From NCBI GenBank assembly GCA_964555065.1, contig CAZKRB010000006.1, positions 1 to 60,498 of the forward strand: a stretch of DNA of 60,498 nt, given 5' to 3'. This DNA comes from Syntrophus sp964555065 (GTDB lineage: Bacteria; Desulfobacterota; Syntrophia; Syntrophales; Syntrophaceae). The notes under the pieces were generated by a model. It ran no database searches, was not told the DNA's origin, and was given only the letters and a program-made list of their open reading frames with translations. Position numbers and translations under genes: made by a program. Below, piece after piece: positions 25,278 through 34,432 of this stretch. Positions within the stretch are counted from its first letter, which is position 1. The number at the start of each line of letters is the position of its first letter.

Positions 25278-28200
25278 TCAGTTCGCCGCCTGGAGAAGGC
25301 GGTGAATCCGGGCCGCCTGCATGAGAAAAACCTCCAGCTTTGCCTGGATGACCTGCGGAAAGGGATTCCCGTCGCTTTCAATGGCGAGGAAGGGAAGGGG
25401 ACGGTCCCGGAGATCCTCCGGCAGCGAACCGGATCGCATCCCCGAATGGCTTCCGTTCGTTCTTATCCCCCGGCTCATCTCGCGGCTCAGGATGGCTTCG
25501 GAGAGACGGTTGGGCATGCAGCCGAAGGGTCCCAGGGCAATGGCGCCGCAGTAAGGCGTCGGCACCTCCGCCAGGGCGGCCCCCACGGTAAGCACCGCCT
25601 CTCCCAGGAGCAGGGGATTGATGACGGAACCGGCCTGTTCGACGACGTGGGGAATGTCCTCCGTCCGGTTGGGGATAAGGCTCGATTTCGCAAGAATCTT
25701 GGTGATCGTCCGTTCGTATTTTTTCATCAGCGTGGAGCGGAGGAAGAGGGAGGCCTTTTCCTTTGCCGACAGGCTGATTCCCACCCAGCCGTTCCGGTCG
25801 CAGAGCTCGGTGTAATAAATCCACTCCATCACGCTGGCCACCTTGGTGGCGAACCCCTGATCCGCCAGCCGCTCCACGAGAAACTGCCGGGAAATGGCGT
25901 CATGGCGGACAAAGATCTCTCCTGTCAGCAGAATCCGGGGAATCGCTTCCGGCCGCGCTTTCAGCGGAATGGATTTCAACCGGAAGGCGGCTTCCTCCAG
26001 GACGGGGCGGATCGCTTTCAGCTCCGGAGAGATTTCCAGGGCCGAGACAATGCCGGCGCATTCCTCCCGGTAAATTTCCAGGGCGGCCTTCCGATCGCGG
26101 GCGGCGGCCAGCAGCACGCCGTAGACATCCTCCATGACGTCGGCGATGACGACGCCCGTCCAGAGCTTCAGAGTGAGGTTGCTGGCGTCCAGGTCGGCAT
26201 AGCTGTTCTCGGCGTCCAGGGTATAGAGGGTGACATCGGGAATGCCCTGCCGTTCAATCATCGCCTTCATGAACTGGGAATACTGGCCGAACCGGCAGGG
26301 GCCTCCGGCCGTGGGCATGAAGTAGACGAGCAGTTCCTCCCTGTCTTCCCGGTCCCGCAGATACTTCAGCAGGCTGCCGACGGTCAACTGGAGGGGCAGG
26401 CATTCCTTGCAGGTCGTGTTGCCCCGGCCCAGCTTCAGCGCTTCCTCGTCCGCGTCGGGAAGGGCGGTGGCCCGGACGCCCGCCGAACGGAAAACCGCCG
26501 CCGCGACGTCCACATGGAACCGTCCCATGGAGGGAAAGACGAGATGGACCCGGGGATGGGTGAGGGAATAGGATTGCCCGCGGGAATCCACAATCCGTGA
26601 CGCTCCGTAATCCACTTCCATCGGGACTTTCCTGCGGGAGAGGGCGATGGGCGGGGCCTTCCGCTTCAGGTACAGTTCCCGGTAATTCCGGATGATGTCC
26701 ATGAAGGCTTCAATGCGGGTTTCCAGGCCGGCGTCCGCGACGTGGCTGTCCAGCTCCAGAATCAGGAAGGGTTTGGTCCCCATCATCTGGCGGAAAGTGC
26801 CCAGGAGAAAGGAGTCCGGGCCGCAGGAGAAGTTGGTGATGTAGCAGCCGAAGAGCTGAGGATGGCGGGCGACGAAGGCGGCGCCCTTGAGGATCGTCTG
26901 GCCCGATGACCAGTACATGTTCCGATCGACGGCCTCGTCGGCCAGGGGGAGGAAGGTGAGGGGCACGACCCCGACGCCTCGGGAGGCGAATTTCTGAGGA
27001 ATCCCCATGTTCGCCTCGGCGACAAAGGCGTTATAGGTCCTGCCGAAAATCACGATGCCGTATCGCGCCAGTTCCGCTTCCAGAGTGCTGAGAAACTGGC
27101 TTCCCTGCTGCCGGGTCGATTGAAAAACCTCCTCCTGCGCGGCAACGGCGGCTTGAAAAGCCCGCTTCGCCTCTTCCCTCCCGCAGCCAAAGGAGCGGGC
27201 CGTTTCCACCATGACCTTCTGTACGGAATCGTAACCCCGGGAAAAATCGAGGACGGGCTGCAGGACGCTCTTTCCCTCCTTCAGGCGGCGGAAGCCCTTC
27301 TCTTCCGCAAAGGTGCTGGCCAGGTAATAAGGCTCTCCCTGGGAGATGGGGCAGATCGTACTGACGGGATTTCCCTTTTCCACGTAGGCGCCCCGGATGT
27401 GGGGGAGAAAGAGGAGATCGGGTTTTTTCTCCAGCAGATCGCTGAAGAAGCCGTGGGCGAGCTCCGCCGGATAGCAGAAGGCCGTCCCTTTCTGGACCAT
27501 GCCTTCCGGGCGGGGAGTGTCGGGAAGGGTCACCGAAAAGCCCAGGCGGTTGAAAAAGGTGGAGTAGAGGGGGAAATAGGTGTTCGTCAGGAAGGAGCGG
27601 TTGATGCCCACGGTCCGGGGCGCCCGGGTGGAAGCAGCGACGGAGCGGTCGGCTTCGGCATTCCCGTAGGTCAGCAGCTCATGCTGCTTCACCAGATCCA
27701 GATGCTCCGCGTCGACGGAGATGTGGTAGCGGAGATTATACCAGCGGTTGCAGGCCCCGCCGAAGGGGTGCACCTTTCCTTCGAGGCGGATCCGGGCGAT
27801 CTCGCACTTCCGGTCGCAGCGCTCTTTTCCCCCGTTGCAGACAAAGGAATCCTCATAGGCGATGTCCCGGTCTTTCAGGGAGCGGAGCGAAAAGGAAGAG
27901 GGCTGCATCAGGCCGTGCTCCAACCGCTTGCGGATCTCCAGGGCCACGCCGAAGGCTCCCATCAGGCCGGGTTCGGGGGGGACGACGATCCGCTTTCCCG
28001 TGAGAGCGGCCATAGCGACGGGGATGGCCCGGTTGTAGCAGACTCCGCCTTGCATGAAGATGTTGTTTCCCACGGCGCGGTTGCCCTTGACCCGGTTGCT
28101 GTAATTCATGCAGATGGAGTAAACCAGGCCGGCGACGATGTCCTCCCGGCTCATGCCTTCATGGGCGGCGTTCTTGATGTCGCTGCTGATGAAGGCGGCG

Positions 28201-29609
28201 CACTGATCGTTGAAATTGGGGGGATTCGTGCCCCGCAGGGCGATCTCCGCGATGTCTTCCATGGCAACGCCCATGGATTCCCGGGCCGCCTCTTCGAGGA
28301 AGGAGCCCGTACCGGCGCTGCACGCGTCGTTCATGGCATAGTCGGAGGGGATGCCGCCCTTCACGTAGGTATATTTGGCGTCCTGCCCGCCGATTTCAAA
28401 GATCGTGTCCACCGTCGGATCGAAGAACAGCGCCCCGGTGGCGTGGGCGATGATTTCATTGACGATGCCTTCCGTCATGGCATGGAGCCCGGCGATCTGC
28501 CTTCCCGAACCCGTCACCCCCAGCCCCTTGATGGTGATCTTGTCCGCCAGGGGACCGAGCTGGTCGTAGAGGCCGGCGTAGCAGGCCCGGGAGGCCGAAA
28601 CGGGATTGCCGTTGGTGCGCAGATAGATGGAGGCCAGAATCCGGTTGTCGCTCAGCCGCAGCAGCACCGCCTTGGTGGTGGTCGAACCCACGTCCAGTCC
28701 CAGAATGCATACGTCCCCCTCCCGGGCGTCACCCTGTTCCATCGTCCGGAAATCCACATTATCGAGGGCCGCCGCCAGGGGCGGCAGGCGGTGGAAGGCT
28801 GTTTCGTCGTGCTTGATGACGGCCTCCGGCGCCGGAGCGGGAAGGGTCTCGTGATCCAGGGCCCAGAGCGCACAGCCCAGGGCTTCGAAATACGTTGCCT
28901 CCTCCGGGATGATCAGCCCGGCGACATCCTTCTTCAGGCAATCCACCATGACGGTATTCTGCGCCGTTCCGCCGATGAGCATCATGTTGTTCCGGGGCAG
29001 ATGTTTGAGAATTTCCAGGATTTTTCCCGACATCATCTCGCAGAGCCCGGAAGCGATCCGCCCCTTGGGAACGCCCTTGTTGGTGGCATGGGTGCAGTCG
29101 CTCTTGCAGAAGACGCTGCAGCGGCCGGAGACCTTATAAGGCTCTTCCTGCCGGGCGAATGCTACGGCCTCCTCGATGCCCAGGCCCATGCGCCGGATCT
29201 GCTGAAGAAAAAATTCCCCCGTTCCCGAGGCGCATTTGTTGCCCGTCTGGACGGAGCAGATCCGGCCGTCCTTGCCGATGACGTAAATCAGGAAGGTTTC
29301 CCCGCCGGCGCTGATGACGGCATTCAGGGGGCCGTTGCCGTTCTGGACAAAAGAAAGAGCCGTTTCCACGGCCTGGGGCTCGGGGATGGCGGTGAGATTG
29401 ACCAACTGGCGGAACTTCCTGCCGGTTACGGCGATCCGGTCGTACTGGCCGGGCGCAAGGGACGAAAAAACTTTCAGAAAGGCCTGGCGGGGATTTCCGT
29501 CATGGGGTTGGAGCGCAAGGACGGACCTGGAAATCTCTCCCCGGGGATTCTTATGGACGGCAACCGCGGACAGGGTGGTCGCACCGATGCATATGCCGAG
29601 ACTGTTCAT
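25278..29609 (-). CDS. 2-hydroxyacyl-CoA dehydratase activase megaprotein (BadF/HgdC ATPase x2 + DUF2229 + HgdB-like)
   Basis: The protein has 1443 residues. ATPase 1 (about 1-250, opening MNSLGICIGATTLSAVAV) and ATPase 2 (about 300-560, LGLDVGSTTTKAVLLR, GGQDAKYTYVKGG, NDACSAGTGSFLEEAA) belong to the BadF/BadG/BcrA/BcrD/HgdC group, which hydrolyse ATP to drive electrons into dehydratases or reductases. Cys residues in CSVFCKSDC and NDAC may bind an Fe-S cluster. A DUF2229 segment (about 640-880) and an HgdB-like segment (about 950-1300) follow. Such ~1400-residue fusions are common in anaerobes and their substrate is unproven. Start 29609 has a near-perfect GGAGGTGATC ribosome site. Confidence 0.9.
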   Translation of the reverse strand: MNSLGICIGATTLSAVAVHKNPRGEISRSVLALQPHDGNPRQAFLKVFSSLAPGQYDRIAVTGRKFRQLVNLTAIPEPQAVETALSFVQNGNGPLNAVISAGGETFLIYVIGKDGRICSVQTGNKCASGTGEFFLQQIRRMGLGIEEAVAFARQEEPYKVSGRCSVFCKSDCTHATNKGVPKGRIASGLCEMMSGKILEILKHLPRNNMMLIGGTAQNTVMVDCLKKDVAGLIIPEEATYFEALGCALWALDHETLPAPAPEAVIKHDETAFHRLPPLAAALDNVDFRTMEQGDAREGDVCILGLDVGSTTTKAVLLRLSDNRILASIYLRTNGNPVSASRACYAGLYDQLGPLADKITIKGLGVTGSGRQIAGLHAMTEGIVNEIIAHATGALFFDPTVDTIFEIGGQDAKYTYVKGGIPSDYAMNDACSAGTGSFLEEAARESMGVAMEDIAEIALRGTNPPNFNDQCAAFISSDIKNAAHEGMSREDIVAGLVYSICMNYSNRVKGNRAVGNNIFMQGGVCYNRAIPVAMAALTGKRIVVPPEPGLMGAFGVALEIRKRLEHGLMQPSSFSLRSLKDRDIAYEDSFVCNGGKERCDRKCEIARIRLEGKVHPFGGACNRWYNLRYHISVDAEHLDLVKQHELLTYGNAEADRSVAASTRAPRTVGINRSFLTNTYFPLYSTFFNRLGFSVTLPDTPRPEGMVQKGTAFCYPAELAHGFFSDLLEKKPDLLFLPHIRGAYVEKGNPVSTICPISQGEPYYLASTFAEEKGFRRLKEGKSVLQPVLDFSRGYDSVQKVMVETARSFGCGREEAKRAFQAAVAAQEEVFQSTRQQGSQFLSTLEAELARYGIVIFGRTYNAFVAEANMGIPQKFASRGVGVVPLTFLPLADEAVDRNMYWSSGQTILKGAAFVARHPQLFGCYITNFSCGPDSFLLGTFRQMMGTKPFLILELDSHVADAGLETRIEAFMDIIRNYRELYLKRKAPPIALSRRKVPMEVDYGASRIVDSRGQSYSLTHPRVHLVFPSMGRFHVDVAAAVFRSAGVRATALPDADEEALKLGRGNTTCKECLPLQLTVGSLLKYLRDREDREELLVYFMPTAGGPCRFGQYSQFMKAMIERQGIPDVTLYTLDAENSYADLDASNLTLKLWTGVVIADVMEDVYGVLLAAARDRKAALEIYREECAGIVSALEISPELKAIRPVLEEAAFRLKSIPLKARPEAIPRILLTGEIFVRHDAISRQFLVERLADQGFATKVASVMEWIYYTELCDRNGWVGISLSAKEKASLFLRSTLMKKYERTITKILAKSSLIPNRTEDIPHVVEQAGSVINPLLLGEAVLTVGAALAEVPTPYCGAIALGPFGCMPNRLSEAILSREMSRGIRTNGSHSGMRSGSLPEDLRDRPLPFLAIESDGNPFPQVIQAKLEVFLMQAARIHRLLQAAN

Positions 29610-29698
29610 ACCCAGATCACCTCCATGCGGCACAACTTTTGGACAGAAGTCTTTGTGTTTATTATCAATTCCGGAAAAGGACTTGCGGTGAGAGAGGA

Positions 29699-30247
29699 TT
29701 AAAAAACAAAAACGGCGGCCGCGACCACGGTCGTATAGCGTTCATCCTTCACGATGGTGGACTGGGTGACGTTCCGGGTCTTGACGATCTTTCCGCTGAT
29801 CTTGAATATTTCCTTCTTCTCATCCCAGCTCTCTTCCACATTAAAATCGATGCCGAGGGTGGAAGCCAGCATGGCTGCGGCCAGATCTTCCGCATAATCT
29901 CCCGCCTGCTTTTCCGTGAGGCCGAAGGCGTGATGTTCGCTGATATAGCCGTAAGAGGTCTTGTCGGCCGGGAGGGCGCAGCCGACGGAAGCGGCCAGAA
30001 GCCGTTTAGGCTCATTGCTGCAGCACCGGCTCATGACGCAGTACGTAATGGCGCCGGGAACCAGTTCCTTCAGGCCTTGAACCCTCGAGATGTTCCTGCA
30101 GCCCGGCGGGAAGATGCTGGATACCTGAACCAGGTTGCACTTTTCTATTCCGGCGTCCCGCAGGGCGCGTTCGAAGGAATGGAGTTCATCGCGATGGGTG
30201 CCGACACCCTTGGTGAAAAAAATCTTTTTGGGGACAAAGTCATACAT
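29699..30247 (-). CDS. pdaD: Pyruvoyl-dependent arginine decarboxylase
   Basis: The protein has 182 residues. It matches the PdaD family: KIFFTKGVGTHRDELHSFE at the start, then the self-cleavage site VQVSSIFPPGC, where cutting between Ser43 and Ser44 creates the pyruvoyl group. A conserved SYGYISEHHAFG follows near residue 100. It converts arginine to agmatine, the first step to putrescine and other polyamines, without pyridoxal phosphate. The family is best known from Archaea, with scattered bacterial members including Desulfobacterota. GGAGG lies 14 bases before the ATG, a slightly long spacing. It lies just upstream of the activase gene on the same strand. Confidence 0.93.
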   Translation of the reverse strand: MYDFVPKKIFFTKGVGTHRDELHSFERALRDAGIEKCNLVQVSSIFPPGCRNISRVQGLKELVPGAITYCVMSRCCSNEPKRLLAASVGCALPADKTSYGYISEHHAFGLTEKQAGDYAEDLAAAMLASTLGIDFNVEESWDEKKEIFKISGKIVKTRNVTQSTIVKDERYTTVVAAAVFVF

Positions 30248-30600
30248 GGATTCTGGGCAAGCCTCCTTTGGTTCATTGCTTCCGTGGCTTTTTTGTGCCG
30301 TCGAAAATTCTGGAATTTTTTCCGGGACCGCTTTCTCGAGCTTATCTTCTCAACCCGTTTTTTTGTAGAAATCGGTTTTCCAAAGCGCATTTTTATATCA
30401 GTGTTCCCGCTTAAAAGCCACCAAATATTCCGGAAGTCCGGGAAGCACGGCGGAAGTTCCCGGAAAATGATCAAGAAAAAAGTTGCCGGGGCCGCCCGTC
30501 CACAAAGTTGTTGCACTGGAGAGGAAAACCTTTAAACTACGGGAAAAACTTCAGGTCAGGGAACGTGCGGGGAAAGAAATCAGGCGGAAAAATTGCCGGG

Positions 30601-31995
30601 ATGATCTTCCGGGGAATGCTGCTGCTGGCGATCGGGCTCTGCTCCGGCTGCTGGCGGGTCCCGAAAATCATCGGCGACATCGACCGGTTCAGGCAGGACC
30701 ATGCCTTTTACCTCTCCGGAATGTCCGTCGATGAGCCCATCGTGGCCGATGCCGTCCATCAGCAGCTCAATGAGGACTATACCCGGCGGTACTTTTCGCC
30801 CTGGCGTCAGGAGCGGCCCCGCTGCGCGAGGGAGGATGTACAGTGGGATTTCAACCGGTACGGAGAAAATCCCGGGTACGGCGAAAACGGCCGGAAGCAT
30901 GACCGCGGCTGGATGGAGGCCCTGCGGCGCAATGCCGACCTGGACACATATCCCAACCGCAACATCCGGGGGATTGCCGTGGCCAATACGGATCTGCGGG
31001 CGCTGCCGACTTCCCGGCCTGCTTACGCGGGGTTGGACCGGGATTCCGGCGCGCCCTTCGACCGCCTGCAGATCTCGGCGGTGACGGTCAATTCACCCCT
31101 GTACATTTCTCATGTCAGCCGGGACAAGGCCTGGATGCACGTGGAAACCAGCACGTATTTCGGCTGGGTGCCGGCGCGGGATATCGCACTGGCAGACGAC
31201 TCCTTCGTCCAATCCTGGCAGACGGGAAGGGTTGCCGTCGTGATTCGAGACCGGCTTCCCGTTGAGGACGGGGCCGGCCGCTTTCTTTTCCAGGCGCCCC
31301 TGGGGGCTCAATTCCCCCTGCTCCGGGAAGAGGGGGAGGTTCTGGAGGTCGGGGTCGCCGTTGCCGATGCGAATCGGCAGGCGGTGCGGAAAGTTTCGCG
31401 GCTTGCCCGAGGGAAGGCGGCCGAAAGGCCCTTGAAAATGACCCGGGAGAATCTGGCCCAAGTGGCCAACGAGCTGATCAATCAGCCTTACGGCTGGGGC
31501 GGGTTTCAGCAGAACCGGGACTGCTCCTCCCTGACCATGGATTTTTTTGCTCCTTTCGGACTCTGGCTGCCGAGAAATTCCGGTCAGCAGGCCCATGAGG
31601 CCGGCCGCTTCATCGAGCTGGAAAAGCTTTCCCCCAGGGAAAAAGAGGCGATGATTCTCCGGTACGGGGTTCCCTACGCCACGCTGATCTGGCGCAAGGG
31701 ACACATCATGCTCTATATGGGGGCTTATGAGGGGAAAGCCCTGATCTTCCACAACATGTGGGGGGTATCGACCCGGGATCTCCGCGGACGCAAGGGCCGG
31801 AGGATCGTGGGGCGTTCGGTCATCACCACCCTGCAGCCCGGCATTGAATTCTGCAGCGGCCGAGCGGCGGCCTGTGACCCCCTGCAAAGCGTACGGGGGA
31901 TGACCCTGCTGCTGCCCGATTCTCCGGCGCCGCCTTTGGAGGCACCCGGACCACAGGCGGAAGGGGCGGGAAGGGAAAAGGAAGAGCTGCAATGA
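30601..31995 (+). CDS. SH3-domain NlpC/P60 lipoprotein (cell-wall peptidase)
   Basis: The protein has 464 residues. A lipoprotein signal (MIFRGMLLLAIGLCSGC) ends in a lipobox. SH3b-like repeats occupy about 130-260 (RALPTSRPAYAG, then VSRDKAWMHVETSTYFGWVP). The NlpC/P60 domain (about 285-420) has the catalytic Cys308 in NRDCSSLTMDFF and His368 in KGHIMLYMG. It should cleave peptidoglycan stem peptides in the envelope. The start was set at 30601 so that the lipobox sits correctly; the ribosome site is weak and an upstream start is possible. Its stop overlaps the start of the kinase gene (ATGA), so the hydrolase and the two-component genes are one operon. Confidence 0.85.
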   Translation: MIFRGMLLLAIGLCSGCWRVPKIIGDIDRFRQDHAFYLSGMSVDEPIVADAVHQQLNEDYTRRYFSPWRQERPRCAREDVQWDFNRYGENPGYGENGRKHDRGWMEALRRNADLDTYPNRNIRGIAVANTDLRALPTSRPAYAGLDRDSGAPFDRLQISAVTVNSPLYISHVSRDKAWMHVETSTYFGWVPARDIALADDSFVQSWQTGRVAVVIRDRLPVEDGAGRFLFQAPLGAQFPLLREEGEVLEVGVAVADANRQAVRKVSRLARGKAAERPLKMTRENLAQVANELINQPYGWGGFQQNRDCSSLTMDFFAPFGLWLPRNSGQQAHEAGRFIELEKLSPREKEAMILRYGVPYATLIWRKGHIMLYMGAYEGKALIFHNMWGVSTRDLRGRKGRRIVGRSVITTLQPGIEFCSGRAAACDPLQSVRGMTLLLPDSPAPPLEAPGPQAEGAGREKEELQ

Positions 31996-33557
31996 AAGTG
32001 CCGGAAAACCATTCGGAAAGATCGAAAGCCCAACTGCTGGAGGCCCTGGCCGAATTGCAGGGAAAAATAGACGCCCTGGAGAAGGAACGGAGCGAACATC
32101 TCCTGGAGCAGGACCTTTACAAGACCCTGGCCAACAGCTCCCAGGTGGGCGTCTATATCCTGCAGGACCGGAAGTTCCAGTTCGTCAACCCCCATATCGC
32201 CGAGTACGCCGGGTACCGGGAGGAGGAAATGGTGGGCATGGAATCCCTCAGCCTCATCCATCCCGACGACCGCCTGCTGGCCCGGAAGAACGCCATCCGC
32301 ATGCTGAAGGGGCAGCGCTTTTCGCCTTACGAATTCCGCATCCTCACCGGCGACGGCCGGATCAAGTGGATCATGGAAACGTCCACCCCCATATACTACC
32401 GGGGGAAGCGGGCCGTGCTGGGCAATTCCATGAACATTACCGGGCAGAAGGAGGCCCGCAACCGGCTGGAGGAACTGGAGGCGCTGGAATCCTCGATCCT
32501 CGACGCCATCCAGCACGGGGTGGTAGGCCTCCACAACCGCCGGTTCATCTTCGCCAACAACGCCGTACAGGCCGTCTTCGGCTGGCGGCCGGAAGAGCTC
32601 ATCGGCAAGAGTGTCCGCCTGATCTACTGCAGCGATGGGGACTACGAGGAAATCGCCCGGCGGTTCTATCGCAATGACGCGGACCATGATGAAATCGCGC
32701 GGCGTTTTTACGACAACCTGGAAAAACAGCGGACGTACAGCACGGAATTTCCCTGCCGGCATAAAGACGGGCATGACCTGGTCTGCCTGATGCGGGCCTC
32801 CCGCATCGGGGAGCGGCTGACGGAGGGGCGGATCGTCGTCACCTACGAGGACATTACGGAGCGGAAGAGGGCCGAGAAGGAGCTGGAAGCGTCGCGGGAG
32901 AAGATGCGGAATCTTTCCCTTCATCTGCAATCGGCCCGGGAAGAGGAGCGGGCGCGGATCGCCCGGGAGATTCACGACGAACTGGGGCAGTCCCTGACCG
33001 CCTTCAAGATGGATCTCTCCTGGCTGGGGAAGCGATTGCCCCGGGAAAAACTGCTGCGGGAAAAAATCCAGGCCATGTCCGGGCTGGCGGATCGAACCAT
33101 CGAATCGGTCCACCGGATTTCGGCGGACCTCAGGCCCGGCCTGCTGGACGACCTGGGGCTCGTGGCGGCAATGGAGTGGCAGACGGAGGACTTTTCCAGC
33201 CGCTCCGGCATCGCCTGCGAGGCGGACCTGGAAGCGGACGAGGTCCCGCTGGAAAAGGATCTGGCCACGGCCATTTTCCGCATCTTTCAGGAAACCCTGA
33301 CCAACGTGGGCCGTCATGCCAATGCCACGAAGGTTTTCGTCCGCCTGGAGACGAAGGGGGGAAAGGTGCTCCTGGAGGTGGCGGACAGCGGCCGGGGGAT
33401 TACCAAAAAGCAGATCAATGATCCGAAATCCTTCGGCATTATGGGAATGCGGGAACGGGCTCTGCTCTGGGGAGGGGACGTGCAGATCAGCGGCAGCCGT
33501 GACCGGGGAACGACGGTGACGGTGATCATTCCCCTGAAGGCGGGAGGGAAAGAATGA
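31992..33557 (+). CDS. PAS-domain sensor histidine kinase (NarX/HisKA_3 type)
   Basis: The protein has 521 residues and no membrane segment, so it is a soluble sensor. A coil (about 8-40) precedes PAS 1 (about 45-155, VGVYILQDRKFQFVNPHIAE) and PAS 2 (about 165-290, GVVGLHNRRFIFANNA). A HisKA_3 domain follows with the phospho-accepting His328 in RIAREIHDELGQSL. The HATPase domain (about 415-520) has NVGRHANATKVFV and the G boxes in LEVADSGRGI and GIMGMRERA. It overlaps its neighbours on both sides by four bases (ATGA), so it pairs with the NarL-type regulator downstream. The signal sensed by the PAS domains is not visible. Confidence 0.93.
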   Translation: MKVPENHSERSKAQLLEALAELQGKIDALEKERSEHLLEQDLYKTLANSSQVGVYILQDRKFQFVNPHIAEYAGYREEEMVGMESLSLIHPDDRLLARKNAIRMLKGQRFSPYEFRILTGDGRIKWIMETSTPIYYRGKRAVLGNSMNITGQKEARNRLEELEALESSILDAIQHGVVGLHNRRFIFANNAVQAVFGWRPEELIGKSVRLIYCSDGDYEEIARRFYRNDADHDEIARRFYDNLEKQRTYSTEFPCRHKDGHDLVCLMRASRIGERLTEGRIVVTYEDITERKRAEKELEASREKMRNLSLHLQSAREEERARIAREIHDELGQSLTAFKMDLSWLGKRLPREKLLREKIQAMSGLADRTIESVHRISADLRPGLLDDLGLVAAMEWQTEDFSSRSGIACEADLEADEVPLEKDLATAIFRIFQETLTNVGRHANATKVFVRLETKGGKVLLEVADSGRGITKKQINDPKSFGIMGMRERALLWGGDVQISGSRDRGTTVTVIIPLKAGGKE

Positions 33558-34186
33558 TCAAGATCCTGGTGGCTGACGATCACACCATCGTCCGCGAAGG
33601 GCTGAAGCAGATTGTGGGGGAAGTGGGCGATATGATGGTGGCCGATGAGGCCGGCAACGGGCAGGAGGCGCTCCAGAAGATCCGGGAAGGGGATTTTGAC
33701 GTGGTCCTGCTCGATATCTCCATGCCGGGCCGAAGCGGGCTGGAAGTCCTGAAGGACATCCGGGCCGAACGGCCGAAACTGCCCGTGCTGATTCTGAGCA
33801 TGCATTCCGAGGAGCAGTACGCCGTCCGGGCGCTCCGGGCAGGCGCTTCGGGTTACGTGACGAAGGCCAGCGCTCCCGACGAACTCATCGGGGCGATCCG
33901 CAAGGTCTCCCGGGGGCGGAAATACGTGACGGCGTCGCTGGCGGAGAAGCTGGCCCTGGAACTGGATGCCGATTCCCGGAAGCCCCCCCACGAGCTGCTC
34001 TCCGACCGGGAATATCAGGTGATGCTGATGCTGGCCTCGGGAAAATCCGTCAAGGAAATCGCTGACGAACTGTGCCTCAGCGTCAAGACGATCAGCACCT
34101 ACCGGTCCCGCATCCTGGAAAAGATGAACATGAAAAAAAACGCGGAACTGACGCTCTACGCCGTCCAGAACCATCTGGTGGATTGA
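33554..34186 (+). CDS. NarL/FixJ-type response regulator
   Basis: The protein has 210 residues. The receiver domain (about 1-120) has acidic pocket residues in LVADDHTIV, the phosphorylated Asp54 in VVLLDISMPG, Thr/Ser in LILSMHSEEQY and Lys in GYVTKASAP. A LuxR-type HTH follows (about 145-210), with the motif LSDREYQVMLMLASGKSV and KEIADELCLSVKTISTYRSR. It starts inside the kinase stop (ATGA) and is its cognate regulator. Targets may include the wall hydrolase gene of the same operon, but no binding site could be identified. Confidence 0.95.
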   Translation: MIKILVADDHTIVREGLKQIVGEVGDMMVADEAGNGQEALQKIREGDFDVVLLDISMPGRSGLEVLKDIRAERPKLPVLILSMHSEEQYAVRALRAGASGYVTKASAPDELIGAIRKVSRGRKYVTASLAEKLALELDADSRKPPHELLSDREYQVMLMLASGKSVKEIADELCLSVKTISTYRSRILEKMNMKKNAELTLYAVQNHLVD

Positions 34187-34432
34187 TTCCCGGCCGGCTC
34201 GGGACGGCGCCTTCCTGCCGCCCGGACCCGGGCGGCGATCCCTCCCTTCCGAGCCCGGGGCGAAGGCGTTGAATTTAACATCGACATTGCCGTCCTTTGA
34301 CCATCCGCCCCGCACCCGCAGCAACGGCATCCGTGGATGGAGCCACCCCACGGAGCGCCGGGGTGACGGAGATCCTGTCCCGCCGGGAAGAGCGGGTGGA
34401 GTGAAACGGCTTGGATTCCGCCGCCCCGCCTC

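Noticed and set aside
27120..29702. An 860-codon plus-strand open frame opposite the activase gene
   Set aside because: It is the antisense of a strongly supported gene in GC-rich DNA; its composition (Gly, Ala, His, Asp-rich, no motifs) is typical of a shadow frame.
31725..33317. A 530-codon minus-strand frame opposite the sensor kinase
   Set aside because: Antisense shadow; the kinase motifs are on the plus strand.
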